In this document: one piece after another, positions 1-8,078 of the stretch
How the letters are laid out: the number at the start of each line of letters is the position of its first letter
How positions within the stretch are numbered: the first letter of the stretch is position 1
NCBI GenBank assembly: GCA_046351455.1
Contig: JAXLYM010000002.1
Coordinates: 310,001-374,000 of the forward strand
Reading direction: 5' to 3'
Origin: JADJRH01 sp046351455
GTDB taxonomy: Bacteria; Myxococcota_A; Polyangia; Polyangiales; Polyangiaceae
Length of the DNA: 64,000 bases
The notes under the pieces: generated by a model
The model's database searches: none
What the model was told of the DNA's origin: nothing
Seen by the model: the letters and a program-made list of their open reading frames with translations, nothing else
Program-made: the position numbers and the translations under genes

Positions 1-291
1 CGCCATCGTCGATCTGGATCCGCCGCGGTTTTCGCGGACGGCGCCCCGCTCGGCGTGCGCGCATCTTCCGGCATCGTCCGCCCAAGACCCCGATGGTTGC
101 TTTGTCCAAGGGGGAGTGTTCGGCTACTTTGCCTTCCTCCCCCAGCGTCGCCGCCGGCGATGGCCCACCTTCTCGGGTGGGGACGTCGGCCCTGCGGGCA
201 CCGCCCGCGACGACGCCTGGGCCCACCTCCCGGGTCTCCCGCGGCGATCCCTCGGACCTGGGGACCGCGAGGATCCTCGCGGGGAGCTAGG
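1..291. other. Left-edge region, no supported gene
   Basis: This is the leader region of the sigma factor that starts at 292. All three forward frames are largely open, as expected for GC-rich DNA, but none gives a recognisable protein. An ATG on the minus strand at base 6 could begin a gene running leftward out of the window, but only two codons are visible. A short inverted repeat (CCGCG at 23-27 with CGCGG at 33-37) is present. I see no convincing promoter. Confidence 0.5.
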
Positions 292-879
292 ATGGCCAAC
301 CCGACCGATCGTGAACTCGTGGCCCTGGCGAAGAGCGGCGACGCTCAAGCTTTCGGGACGCTCGTGCGCCGTCACCAGCGGCGCATCTTCCGGCTCGCGT
401 TCCATTTGGTGCGCACCGGAGCGGAGGCGGAGGACGTGACGCAAGAGACGTTCGTCCGCGCATATCAGGCGCTCGATCGCTTCGACGGTCGCAGCGAGCC
501 GTTCACCTGGCTCTATCGCATCGCGGTGAACCTCTCGCTCAACACCATCCGAGCGCGGAAATCGACGAGGGACAGCACGCCCTCGGACGATCCGCGGATC
601 GAGGCGCTGCTCACGGAGACGAGGCCGAGCCACGGGAGCGATCCCGCGGCTCAATCTCATCAACGACAGCTCGCGGTGGCTCTCTGCGACGGGATCGATC
701 GGCTGTCGGACACGCTGCGCACCACGCTCATCTTGGTGTGCATCGACGGCGTCGGACACGACGAGGCTGCGAAGGTCCTCGGGTGCCCTGAAGGAACCGT
801 CGCGTGGCGCGTTCACGAGGCTCGACGAAAGCTCCGGGAGTACCTGGCGGAGCGAGGTTTTGGAGGCGAGGCAGGATGA
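292..879 (+). CDS. ECF-type RNA polymerase sigma factor
   Basis: This 195-residue protein is the size of an extracytoplasmic-function (sigma-70 group 4) factor. Region 2 is visible as a run with GDAQAFGTLVRRHQRRIFR, then DVTQETFVRAY (core-binding and -10 recognition) and FTWLYRIAVNL. Region 4 near the C-terminus has the helix-turn-helix pattern DEAAKVLGCPEGTVAWRVH followed by EARRKLRE. The frame is open further upstream, but the ATG at 292 is preceded by GGGGAG at 281-286 with 5-base spacing, and the upstream translation is not protein-like. The stop overlaps the next start by 4 bases (ATGA, 876-879), so the downstream membrane protein is very probably co-translated and is a candidate anti-sigma factor. 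The regulon is unknown; the region-2/region-4 family call is firm. Confidence 0.93.
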   Translation: MANPTDRELVALAKSGDAQAFGTLVRRHQRRIFRLAFHLVRTGAEAEDVTQETFVRAYQALDRFDGRSEPFTWLYRIAVNLSLNTIRARKSTRDSTPSDDPRIEALLTETRPSHGSDPAAQSHQRQLAVALCDGIDRLSDTLRTTLILVCIDGVGHDEAAKVLGCPEGTVAWRVHEARRKLREYLAERGFGGEAG

Positions 880-2186
880 AAGGCAACGGAGATCTCGATC
901 TCGACGCGCTCCTCGGGCGGTGGCCTGCGGAGGATCTGCAAAAGAACGGGGGACCGTCTTGGGACGAGCGCGCGGACGCGATCGTGGCGGCCGCCGCAGC
1001 GCTCAAGAAAGAGGGCTCCGCCGAGGTGATCGAGGCGCTGCTCGCGCCCCCTCCGCTCGTCGCGGAGGCCGGTGAAGAGAAGGCCGGAGCGTCGCAGCCG
1101 GCGGCGGACGCGCCGAAGAAGCCGAGCTTGAAGGAGCTCGCGGCGCGCGCGCGGACCTCGATCCCGCCGGCGAGCACATCGACGCCGCCTCCGGGGCGGA
1201 TCTCGTCGATCCCGGGCGGCGGCGCGACCGTGACGCCGATCCACCGCGCCGCCGCGGCGAAGCCTGGCAAGGAGGACTCGGGCGTGCTGCGCCTCGCGGA
1301 TCTCCAGGCCGAGGTGGCGAAGAAGGACGCGGACGCAGCCGCCGCGAAGGCCGCGGAGATCGCCGCGGCGAAGGCCGCCGAAGACGCCGCGAAGGAGCCG
1401 AAGAAGGTCGCCGCTGCGCCCGTGCCCGTGGTCGCGAGCGCGCCCGCCGCGAACGGCAACGGCAAGAACGGCATGTGGGCCGGCCTCGCGATCGCGGTCC
1501 TCGGCGTGGCCGCGGCGTTCGCGATTTACCGCACGCGCCAGCCGAGCACGGCTCCTGCGAAGACGGACGTGGTCGCGATCAACACGCAGGCGGCGCAATC
1601 CACGAGCGCGCCCGCGGTGACGGCGGCGCCCGCGGCGACCGCGGAGCCCGCGGCGGTCGCGTCGACCGAGGTGGCGCCGCAGGCGACGGCGGCCGCGAAA
1701 GCAGGCGATCCGGCGCAGGGCGTGGGCGGTCAAGGGCCCGCGGCGCCCGCGACGGCGGTCGCGCTCAACGAGCCGAAGCCCGCGACGTCCGCGGCCCCGA
1801 AGGGCGACGGCAAGGTCGGCACGCTCGACGAGGAGATGAAGAAGGCCGTCGGCCCGAACGAGTCGCAGCCCGCTCCGCAGGACGACTCGAAGCCCGCGTC
1901 CGGCGCGGCGTCCGGCAGCAACCTGCCGGATCAACCGTCGCAGGGCAACGCGCAGGCGGCCGTGCGCGCGGTGCTCCCGGCCGCGAAGGCGTGCGTCGCC
2001 GGCGCGACGGAGCCCTCGATGGCGTCGATCACGTTCGGCTCCTCCGGCTCCGTGCAGAGCGTCAGCGTGAGCGGCTGGGCCGCGACGAACGGCAAGGCCG
2101 GCTGCGTGAAGTCGGCGCTCCAGGGCGCGCACGTTCAACCGTTCGCGCGCCCCACGTTCACCGTCCCCGCCACGATCCGACCTTGA
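876..2186 (+). CDS. Single-pass membrane protein, candidate anti-sigma factor with AgmX/PglI-like C-terminal domain
   Basis: A 436-residue protein that overlaps the sigma gene by ATGA and is therefore probably coupled to it. The N-terminal ~70 residues are charged and could form the cytoplasmic sigma-binding part. They are followed by Ala/Pro/Lys-rich low-complexity sequence and one membrane helix at about residues 201-220 (MWAGLAIAVLGVAAAFAIYR). Outside lies a long Ala/Thr/Pro linker. The last ~85 residues contain VRAVLPAAKACVAG, a GSSGSVQSVSVSG strand pair and a second Cys in AGCVKSALQ. This resembles the TonB-C-like AgmX/PglI domain common in myxobacterial proteins, with two Cys that could form a disulfide. 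The anti-sigma role rests on position and topology; no classical zinc anti-sigma motif is seen. The start at 876 fits the overlap better than the longer open frame. Confidence 0.7.
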   Translation: MKGNGDLDLDALLGRWPAEDLQKNGGPSWDERADAIVAAAAALKKEGSAEVIEALLAPPPLVAEAGEEKAGASQPAADAPKKPSLKELAARARTSIPPASTSTPPPGRISSIPGGGATVTPIHRAAAAKPGKEDSGVLRLADLQAEVAKKDADAAAAKAAEIAAAKAAEDAAKEPKKVAAAPVPVVASAPAANGNGKNGMWAGLAIAVLGVAAAFAIYRTRQPSTAPAKTDVVAINTQAAQSTSAPAVTAAPAATAEPAAVASTEVAPQATAAAKAGDPAQGVGGQGPAAPATAVALNEPKPATSAAPKGDGKVGTLDEEMKKAVGPNESQPAPQDDSKPASGAASGSNLPDQPSQGNAQAAVRAVLPAAKACVAGATEPSMASITFGSSGSVQSVSVSGWAATNGKAGCVKSALQGAHVQPFARPTFTVPATIRP

Positions 2187-2194
2187 GTCACGTT

Positions 2195-2229
2195 GGAAGG
2201 GCTTCGCCCTTCCCCCCGCCTGCGGCGGG
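2195..2229. terminator. Double hairpin between convergent genes
   Basis: Two adjacent perfect stems: GGAAGGGC/GCCCTTCC (2195-2202 with 2206-2213, loop TTC) and CCCGCC/GGCGGG (2215-2220 with 2224-2229, loop TGC). They lie 8 bases after the stop of the 876-2186 gene and before the convergent polA stop. Neither stem has a T-tract directly after it, so termination may be factor-assisted or bidirectional. Confidence 0.5.
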
Positions 2230-2296
2230 ACCCCCCATCCTTACGTTTTGGTGAAAGAGGACGCGCACGACGCTTGGCGGCGTCTGCCGAAGCGTC

Positions 2297-4990
2297 TCAG
2301 TGCGCCTCGGTCCACGTGGCGCCGTAGCCCACGTCGACCTCGAGCGGCACGTCCAGCTTCATCACTCCCTCCATCGTCGACTTGATCTTCGCGGAGGCCT
2401 CGTCGGCGGCCTCCGCGGGGACCTCGAAGACGAGCTCGTCGTGCACCGTGAGCACCAGCTCCGCGCCGCGCACGATCGGCTCCTTGAAGCGCAGCATCGC
2501 GAGCTTGAGGAGGTCCGCCGCCGTGCCCTGGATCGGCGTGTTCTGCGCGATGCGCTCGGCCTGCGCGCGGCGCTGACGATCGCTCGATCGCAGGTCCGGC
2601 AAGAGCCTGCGGCGGCCGAGCAGCGTGTGCACCGCCTCGCTCTTGCGGGCCTCCGCCATCGTCGCGTCCATGAACGCGCGCACGCCGCTGTAGCGCGCGA
2701 AGTAGCGGTCGATGAAGGCCGCCGCCTCCGCGCGCGGGATGCCGAGGCGCTTCGCGAGCGCCGTCTCGCCCATGCCGTAGATGACGCCGAAGTTCACGGT
2801 CTTCGACTGGCGCCGCATCTCCGACGTGACGCCCTCCTCCGCGACGCCGAACACCTCCATCGCGGTGCGCACGTGCACGTCCTGGCCGCGGTTGAACGCG
2901 TCGACGAGCACCGGATCGTGCGACAGGTGCGCGAGCACGCGCAGCTCGATCTGCGAGTAGTCCGCGGACAGGAGCACCTTGCCCTTCGGCGCGACGAACG
3001 CCTTGCGGATCGATCGGCCGAGCGCCGTGCGGATCGGGATGTTCTGCAGGTTCGGGTCCTGCGAGCTGATGCGGCCCGTCGCGGCGACCGCCTGGCTCCA
3101 GCGCGTGTGGATGCGGCCCGTCTCGGGGTGGAGGAGCTTCGGCAGCGCGTCGACGTACGTGCCCTTCAGCTTCGCGATCGCGCGGTGCTCCAGGATGACG
3201 CCCGGCAGCGCGTGATCGTCCGCGAGCGCCTCCAGCACCTCCGCGTCCGTCGAGCGCCCCGTCTTCGTCTTGCGCGTCGACTTGAGGCCGAGCGTGTCGA
3301 ACAGGATCGCCTCCAGCTGCTTCGGCGAGGCGACGTTGAACTCCTGGCCCGCGGCCTCGTAGGCCTTCTTTTCGAGCTCCGCGAGCTCCTTCGTCATCTG
3401 CGCCGCGATCTCGGAGAGGGCGCTCGTGTCGACGAGGACGCCGCGCATCTCCATGTCCGCGAGCACCGACGCGAGCGGCAGCTCCAGCTCGACGAGCAGC
3501 CGGTCCAGCTTCTCGCTCTGCAGGCGTGACGTGAGCTTGTCCGAGAGCGCGAGCGCCGCGTCCGCCCAGGCCGCCGCGTGCCTCGTCGCGTGGTCGACCT
3601 CGATCTCGTCGAGCGTGCGCTTGCCTTTCTTCTTCGGCAAATCCGTCTCGAGCGGCGGCAGCTTCATCGACAGCTCGCGCTCCGCGAGCGCCCCGAGCTC
3701 GTTGTCGGCCTCCGCATCGAGCAGGTACGACGCGAGCATCGTGTCGCTCGCGCCCGAGAACGCCGGCACGCCCGCGCGCCGCAGGAGCACCTCGGTGTAC
3801 TTGAGATCGTGGCCGATCTTCGCGACGGCCGGATCCGTGAGCGCGGGCCCCAGCGCCTCCGCGACGTCCTTCATCGCGAGCTGCGCGGGCGCGCCGAGGT
3901 ACCGATGCCCCACCGGCACGTACGCCGCGTGCCCCGCGCGCGTCGCGAGCGCGATCCCCGTGACGTGCGCGAACATCGGCTCCGGCCCCGTCCCGTGCGC
4001 GAGCACCGCGAGACGCCCCGCCTTCTTCGCGTCCTCCGCGAACGACGCGAGCGCCTCCTTCGTGAGCAGCGTCGCGTACGACGCGTCCTTCACGCTCGCC
4101 TCGGGCACCTTCAGCGTCTTCAAGAGGCGCGTGAACCCGAGCTCCGCGAAGAGCGATCGCAGCCGCCCCACGTCCGCGCCGCCGTAACGGAGCGCCTCCA
4201 GATCGAGCTCCACGGGCGCATCCATGAAGAGGCTCACGAGCTTCTGCGAGAGGCGCGCGTCGCCCTCGTTGGCCTTCAGGTTCTCGCGGATCTTGTTCTT
4301 CTTCACCTCGTCGATGTGGTCGTACACGCCGTCGAGCGAGCCGAACTGATGGAGCAGCTCGGCCGCGGTCTTCATGCCGACGCCGGGCACGCCGGGCACG
4401 TTGTCGGACGTGTCGCCGACGAGCGCGAGCAGGTCGCGGACCATGTGCGGCGGCACGCCGAGCTTCTCCTCGACCTCCGCGGGCCCGTAGACCCGGTCGC
4501 GCATCGCGTCCCACATCATCACGCGCTCGTCGTCCACGAGCTGCATCAGGTCCTTGTCGCTGGACGCGATCACGACGCGCAGCCCCTTCTGCTTCGCGCG
4601 CTGCACGGCGACGGCGATCAGATCGTCGGCCTCGAGGTTCTCCGCGGCGAAGATCGGGATGCGGAAGGCCTCCACGATCTCCTTGCAGCGCTTCATCTGC
4701 ACGGTGAGGTCCTCGGGCGGCGGCGGGCGGTGCGCCTTGTAGTTCGCGTCGAGGTCGTCGCGGAACGTGCGCCCGCCCGTGTCCATCGCGACGCCGAGGT
4801 ACATCGGCCTGCGATCGTCCACGAGCTTCTGGAGCATGTTCACGGTGCCGTACGTCGCGTGCGTCGGCTCCCCGCTCGGCGACGTGAGCGGCGCCACCGC
4901 GTGGTACGCGCGGAACACGTAGCCGGAGAGATCGACGAGGTAGAGGACGTCGGACGAGCCGGGCGCGGGCAGAGCGGTGGGTCGAGACAT
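2297..4990 (-). CDS. polA: DNA polymerase I
   Basis: This 897-residue cytoplasmic enzyme removes RNA primers and fills gaps in replication and repair. The N-terminal ~290 residues match the 5' nuclease (VDLSGYVFRAYHAV, GRTFRDDLDANYKAHRP, NLEADDLI, SSDKDLMQLV). The polymerase domain has motif A SADYSQIELRVLAHLS (Asp near residue 677), the O-helix RQSKTVNFGVIYGMG and motif C VHDELVFEVP (Asp near 852). The middle domain keeps the fold signatures IGHDLKY and DTMLASYLLDA, but the metal-binding acids of the 3'-5' exonuclease look lost. The DTE of motif I is absent, LKYD is LKYT, and the motif III Asp before LAE is Gly. Proofreading is therefore probably inactive, as in Taq. The ATG at 4990 gives the family-standard start. 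It is divergent from the lipoprotein at 5223 across 232 bp in which I see no clear promoter. Confidence 0.98.
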   Translation of the reverse strand: MSRPTALPAPGSSDVLYLVDLSGYVFRAYHAVAPLTSPSGEPTHATYGTVNMLQKLVDDRRPMYLGVAMDTGGRTFRDDLDANYKAHRPPPPEDLTVQMKRCKEIVEAFRIPIFAAENLEADDLIAVAVQRAKQKGLRVVIASSDKDLMQLVDDERVMMWDAMRDRVYGPAEVEEKLGVPPHMVRDLLALVGDTSDNVPGVPGVGMKTAAELLHQFGSLDGVYDHIDEVKKNKIRENLKANEGDARLSQKLVSLFMDAPVELDLEALRYGGADVGRLRSLFAELGFTRLLKTLKVPEASVKDASYATLLTKEALASFAEDAKKAGRLAVLAHGTGPEPMFAHVTGIALATRAGHAAYVPVGHRYLGAPAQLAMKDVAEALGPALTDPAVAKIGHDLKYTEVLLRRAGVPAFSGASDTMLASYLLDAEADNELGALAERELSMKLPPLETDLPKKKGKRTLDEIEVDHATRHAAAWADAALALSDKLTSRLQSEKLDRLLVELELPLASVLADMEMRGVLVDTSALSEIAAQMTKELAELEKKAYEAAGQEFNVASPKQLEAILFDTLGLKSTRKTKTGRSTDAEVLEALADDHALPGVILEHRAIAKLKGTYVDALPKLLHPETGRIHTRWSQAVAATGRISSQDPNLQNIPIRTALGRSIRKAFVAPKGKVLLSADYSQIELRVLAHLSHDPVLVDAFNRGQDVHVRTAMEVFGVAEEGVTSEMRRQSKTVNFGVIYGMGETALAKRLGIPRAEAAAFIDRYFARYSGVRAFMDATMAEARKSEAVHTLLGRRRLLPDLRSSDRQRRAQAERIAQNTPIQGTAADLLKLAMLRFKEPIVRGAELVLTVHDELVFEVPAEAADEASAKIKSTMEGVMKLDVPLEVDVGYGATWTEAH

Positions 4991-5222
4991 CGTCTTCGCC
5001 GCTTACCACGGCCGCGGATCCGGGCCGCGAAAGACATGAGGGCCCCCCGTAAGGTTCCTCCGGAGCGCGCGTTCTTGGGACGTTCCAGACGTCGCGACGA
5101 CGCTCGGACGGCGGCCCCGAAAAGGCGCGGCTCCGTCGACGTGCGCGGCGTCTTCCCTGGGGCCCTTCCATGGCGCGACGACGCGTCGTGGGCGCTCCCT
5201 GTCCGCCCTTCGAGGAATCGCC

Positions 5223-6080
5223 ATGAAGCTCCGAGACGCCTTCTTCTTCGCTGCTTTCGCGTCGTCCGCTCTGCTCGGTTGCGCCGCTTCACCTTCCATG
5301 GACGCGGTCGCGCCCGCGCAGCCGCAGGCCGCTGCCGCGCCGATGCCCGCTCCGATCGATCACTCGATGTTCTCGAAGGACAGCAGCGGATCGCTCAGCG
5401 AAGGCGATTTGCAGAAGATCCTGGAGGCGCCGCTCGATCTCGAATTCCCGGCGCGCGTCGGCGTGGTGCCGCTCGCGAAGCCGTTCGACGCCTCCGGCGA
5501 GGTGACGATCGCGACGCGCGCGACGGCCTCCCGCGATCTGTCGCGCGCGCTCATCGGCAACCAGTACTTCTCGCACGTGAGCGACGTCTCCACCGAGCTG
5601 CCGAACACCGGCGGCCTCGAAGGCCTGCGCGTGATCGCGGCGCGCTACCGCATGCGGTACCTGCTGCTCTACTCGGAGCGCTTCGTGGACGACACGCACC
5701 TCAACGCGTGGGCCTGGCTGTACCCGACGATCATCGGCATGTTCGCGGCGCCGGGCGTCACGGTGGCGAGCAGGGGCCTCTTGCAGGCGGACCTCTTCGA
5801 CGTGCGCACCGGGACGATCCTGTTCTCCGTCGTGCAGCCGATCGACGTGAGCGAGAAGGAGCAGATGATCGGCGCGGCGCGCGCGCACAAAGAGGCGCAG
5901 GCGAAGGCCGCGTCGGAGGCGGCGAAGGGCCTCGCGAAGCTCGTGTCGCGGCAGGTGAACGAGCTCGTCGCCGCGGCGGACGAAGCCGGGAAGAGCGAGC
6001 GCAAGGCGCGCCTGTTGCCGCCTCCGGTGCTGCCGTCGACCGCCGCGAGCGCGCCGGTCGTGTCGGTGCGCATGCCGTAG
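5223..6080 (+). CDS. Predicted lipoprotein of unknown function
   Basis: A 285-residue protein starting at ATG 5223, with a type II signal peptide ending in the lipobox LLGC (Cys at residue 20). After an Ala/Pro linker, the domain at about residues 75-215 contains LEFPARVGVVPLAKPFD, a region reading LRVIAARYRMRYLLLYSER, then GLLQADLFDVRTGTILFSV. This order (a strand beginning with ARVGV, a RYLLLY strand, a DLFDVRTG strand) recalls exported lipoproteins related to the rhombotarget/CsgG-like type, but the match is weak. The C-terminal third is helical and rich in Ala, Lys and Glu. It is probably anchored to the inner or outer membrane. It stands alone between polA (divergent) and the oxidoreductase 60 bases downstream. 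Function is not assigned. Confidence 0.8.
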   Translation: MKLRDAFFFAAFASSALLGCAASPSMDAVAPAQPQAAAAPMPAPIDHSMFSKDSSGSLSEGDLQKILEAPLDLEFPARVGVVPLAKPFDASGEVTIATRATASRDLSRALIGNQYFSHVSDVSTELPNTGGLEGLRVIAARYRMRYLLLYSERFVDDTHLNAWAWLYPTIIGMFAAPGVTVASRGLLQADLFDVRTGTILFSVVQPIDVSEKEQMIGAARAHKEAQAKAASEAAKGLAKLVSRQVNELVAAADEAGKSERKARLLPPPVLPSTAASAPVVSVRMP

Positions 6081-6140
6081 TCACGTGCTCTTCGGATCGC
6101 GGCGCGGCCGGTTCGCCTGCGCCGCGCTATCCTGCGCCGC

Positions 6141-8069
6141 GTGAAGGAACCGACGACCGCGAAGACCATCTGCAACCGCGACTGCCCGGACGCGTGCAGC
6201 ATCGTGGCGACCATCGAAGACGGGCGCGTCACGCGCCTCGCGGGCGATCCGGATCACCCGATCACGCAAGGCTTTCTCTGCCACCGCACGTCGCAGTTCC
6301 TGACGACGCAGTACTCGCCGGAGCGCCTCACGACGCCGCTCCTCCGCAAGGGCTCGGAGCTCGTGCCCGTGACGTGGGACGAGGCGCTCGACGTCGCGGC
6401 CGAGCGGCTCACGAAGATCCGCGCGGAGCACGGGCCGGCTTCGATCTTCCACTACCGCAGCGGCGGGACGCTCGGCGTGCTCGCGATGATCGTCGACGCG
6501 TTCTTCGAGCGCTTCGGCCCCGTCACCGGGAAGCGAGGCGACATCTGCAGCGGCGCGGGCGACTTCGCGCAGCTCACCGATTTCGGCGAGGAGGACAGCC
6601 ACGATCTGTTCGATCTGCTGAACGCGAAGAACATCCTCGTCTGGGGCAAGAACGTCTTCACGTCGAGCCCGCACACGATCCCGGTGCTGAAGGAGGCGAG
6701 GTCGCGCGGCGCGCAGATCGTCCTCGTCGATCCGGTGCACCACAAGACGACTTCGATCTGCGACCGCTTCGTGCAGCCGCGTCCGGCCGGCGATTTCGCG
6801 CTCGCGATGGCGGTCGCGCGCCTCTTGTTCGAGCGCGGCCTCGTCGACCCCGCGGCCGCGACGTACTGCGATCACCTCGACGAATTCCGCGCGCTCGCGG
6901 AGTCGAAGACCGTGGCCGCGTGGTGCGCGGAGGCGGACGTGCGCGAGGAGGACGCGCTCGATCTGGCGGAGCGCCTCGGCGTGAAGCGACCGACCGCGAT
7001 CCTCGTCGGCTGGGGCATGGGCCGGCGCTACAACGGCGCGAGCGTGGTGCGCGCGCTGGACGCCCTGTGCGCGGTGAGCGGCAACATCGGCGTCCCCGGC
7101 GGCGGCGTGTCGTTCTACTTCAAGCGCCGCGGCGCCTTCGACGCGTCGTTCATGTCGGGCGCGAGCGCGCGATCGATCTGCGAGCCGCTCTTCGGCGAAC
7201 AGGTGCTCGCCGCGAGAGACCCTGAAATCAAGGCGATCTGGATCACGGCCGGCAACCCGGTGGTGATGTTGCCCGACTCCGCGAAGGTGGCGCGCGCGAT
7301 CGAGACGCGTGAGTTTTCCGTTGTCGTCGACTCGTTCCTCACGGACACGGCGCGGCGCGCGACGCTCGTCTTGCCGACGACGACGCTCCTCGAGTCGGAC
7401 GATCTCCTCGGCTCGTACGGCCACCATTACCTCGGCGTGTCGCGCCCGGTCGTGCCGCGCCCCGACGGCGTGCGCAGCGATCTGGAGATCGTGCAGGCGC
7501 TCGCGGCGCGCGTGGGCCTCGGCGACGCGTTCGCGGGCAGCGCGCGCTCGTGGAAGGAGCGCATGATCGCGCCGAAGCTCGGCCCCGCGGGCATCACGCT
7601 GGACGACCTCACGCGCGGCGCCGTGAAGAGCCCGCTCGCGAAGGAGGTGCTGTTCGCGGATCGAAGGTTCGCGACGCCCTCGGGCCGCGTGAACCTGATC
7701 ACGACCGCGCCGCCGCCGGAGCCCTCGTTCGACGCGGCGTTTCCGCTCGTGTGGACGTCGCTCTCGACCGAGCGCTCGCAGTCGTCGCAGTGGGCGAAGC
7801 CGCAGGAGGGCCCGCTCGTCGTGACGGTGCACCCCGACTCCGCGAACGACGTGGCCGACGGATCGCTCGCGCGCGTCGAGTCCGCGGTCGGATCGCTCAC
7901 GGTGAAGATCCGCCACGATCCGAGGCAGCGTCGCGACGTCGCGCTCACGGCGAAGGGCGGTCACTACGACGCGGGCCGCGCGGCCAACGCGATCCTCCGC
8001 GCGCGCCTCACGGATCACGGAGAGGGCGCGGCGCTGTACGACGAGCGCGTCCGCATCGCGCCCGTGTGA
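6141..8069 (+). CDS. Molybdopterin-dependent oxidoreductase (DMSO reductase superfamily)
   Basis: This 642-residue protein is a catalytic subunit of the Mo-bisPGD family. It begins at GTG 6141. A [4Fe-4S] site is formed by C11, C15 and C19 in ICNRDCPDAC plus C47 in GFLCHR. The following regions match the family core: SPERLTTPL, VTWDEALDVAAERL, FHYRSGG, a dinucleotide-binding stretch ILVWGKNVFTSSPHT, VLVDPVHHKT, and ITAGNPVVMLPDS. The C-terminal beta-barrel has VTVHPDSANDVADG. A Cys near residue 135 (GDICSGAG) is conspicuous but I cannot confirm that it ligates Mo. There is no Tat signal, so the enzyme is probably cytoplasmic. No iron-sulfur or membrane-anchor subunit and no cofactor gene lies alongside, so the substrate is unknown. 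The next gene converges 9 bases after the stop. Confidence 0.9.
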   Translation: MKEPTTAKTICNRDCPDACSIVATIEDGRVTRLAGDPDHPITQGFLCHRTSQFLTTQYSPERLTTPLLRKGSELVPVTWDEALDVAAERLTKIRAEHGPASIFHYRSGGTLGVLAMIVDAFFERFGPVTGKRGDICSGAGDFAQLTDFGEEDSHDLFDLLNAKNILVWGKNVFTSSPHTIPVLKEARSRGAQIVLVDPVHHKTTSICDRFVQPRPAGDFALAMAVARLLFERGLVDPAAATYCDHLDEFRALAESKTVAAWCAEADVREEDALDLAERLGVKRPTAILVGWGMGRRYNGASVVRALDALCAVSGNIGVPGGGVSFYFKRRGAFDASFMSGASARSICEPLFGEQVLAARDPEIKAIWITAGNPVVMLPDSAKVARAIETREFSVVVDSFLTDTARRATLVLPTTTLLESDDLLGSYGHHYLGVSRPVVPRPDGVRSDLEIVQALAARVGLGDAFAGSARSWKERMIAPKLGPAGITLDDLTRGAVKSPLAKEVLFADRRFATPSGRVNLITTAPPPEPSFDAAFPLVWTSLSTERSQSSQWAKPQEGPLVVTVHPDSANDVADGSLARVESAVGSLTVKIRHDPRQRRDVALTAKGGHYDAGRAANAILRARLTDHGEGAALYDERVRIAPV

Positions 8070-8078
8070 GGGGCGCCT

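Noticed and set aside
55..291. Upstream extension of the first sigma factor (79 more residues)
   Set aside because: The extension is Arg/Pro-rich non-protein-like sequence and the ATG at 292 has a good Shine-Dalgarno site.
3578..7225. 1215-codon open frame opposite polA and through the following genes
   Set aside because: Its translation is Arg/His/Leu-rich without domains, runs antisense to the clear polA motifs and then out of frame across two real genes; typical GC-rich shadow.
6081..8018. 645-codon minus frame opposite the molybdopterin oxidoreductase
   Set aside because: Arg/Ala/His-rich composition and no motif, while the plus frame has the full Fe-S and Mo signatures.
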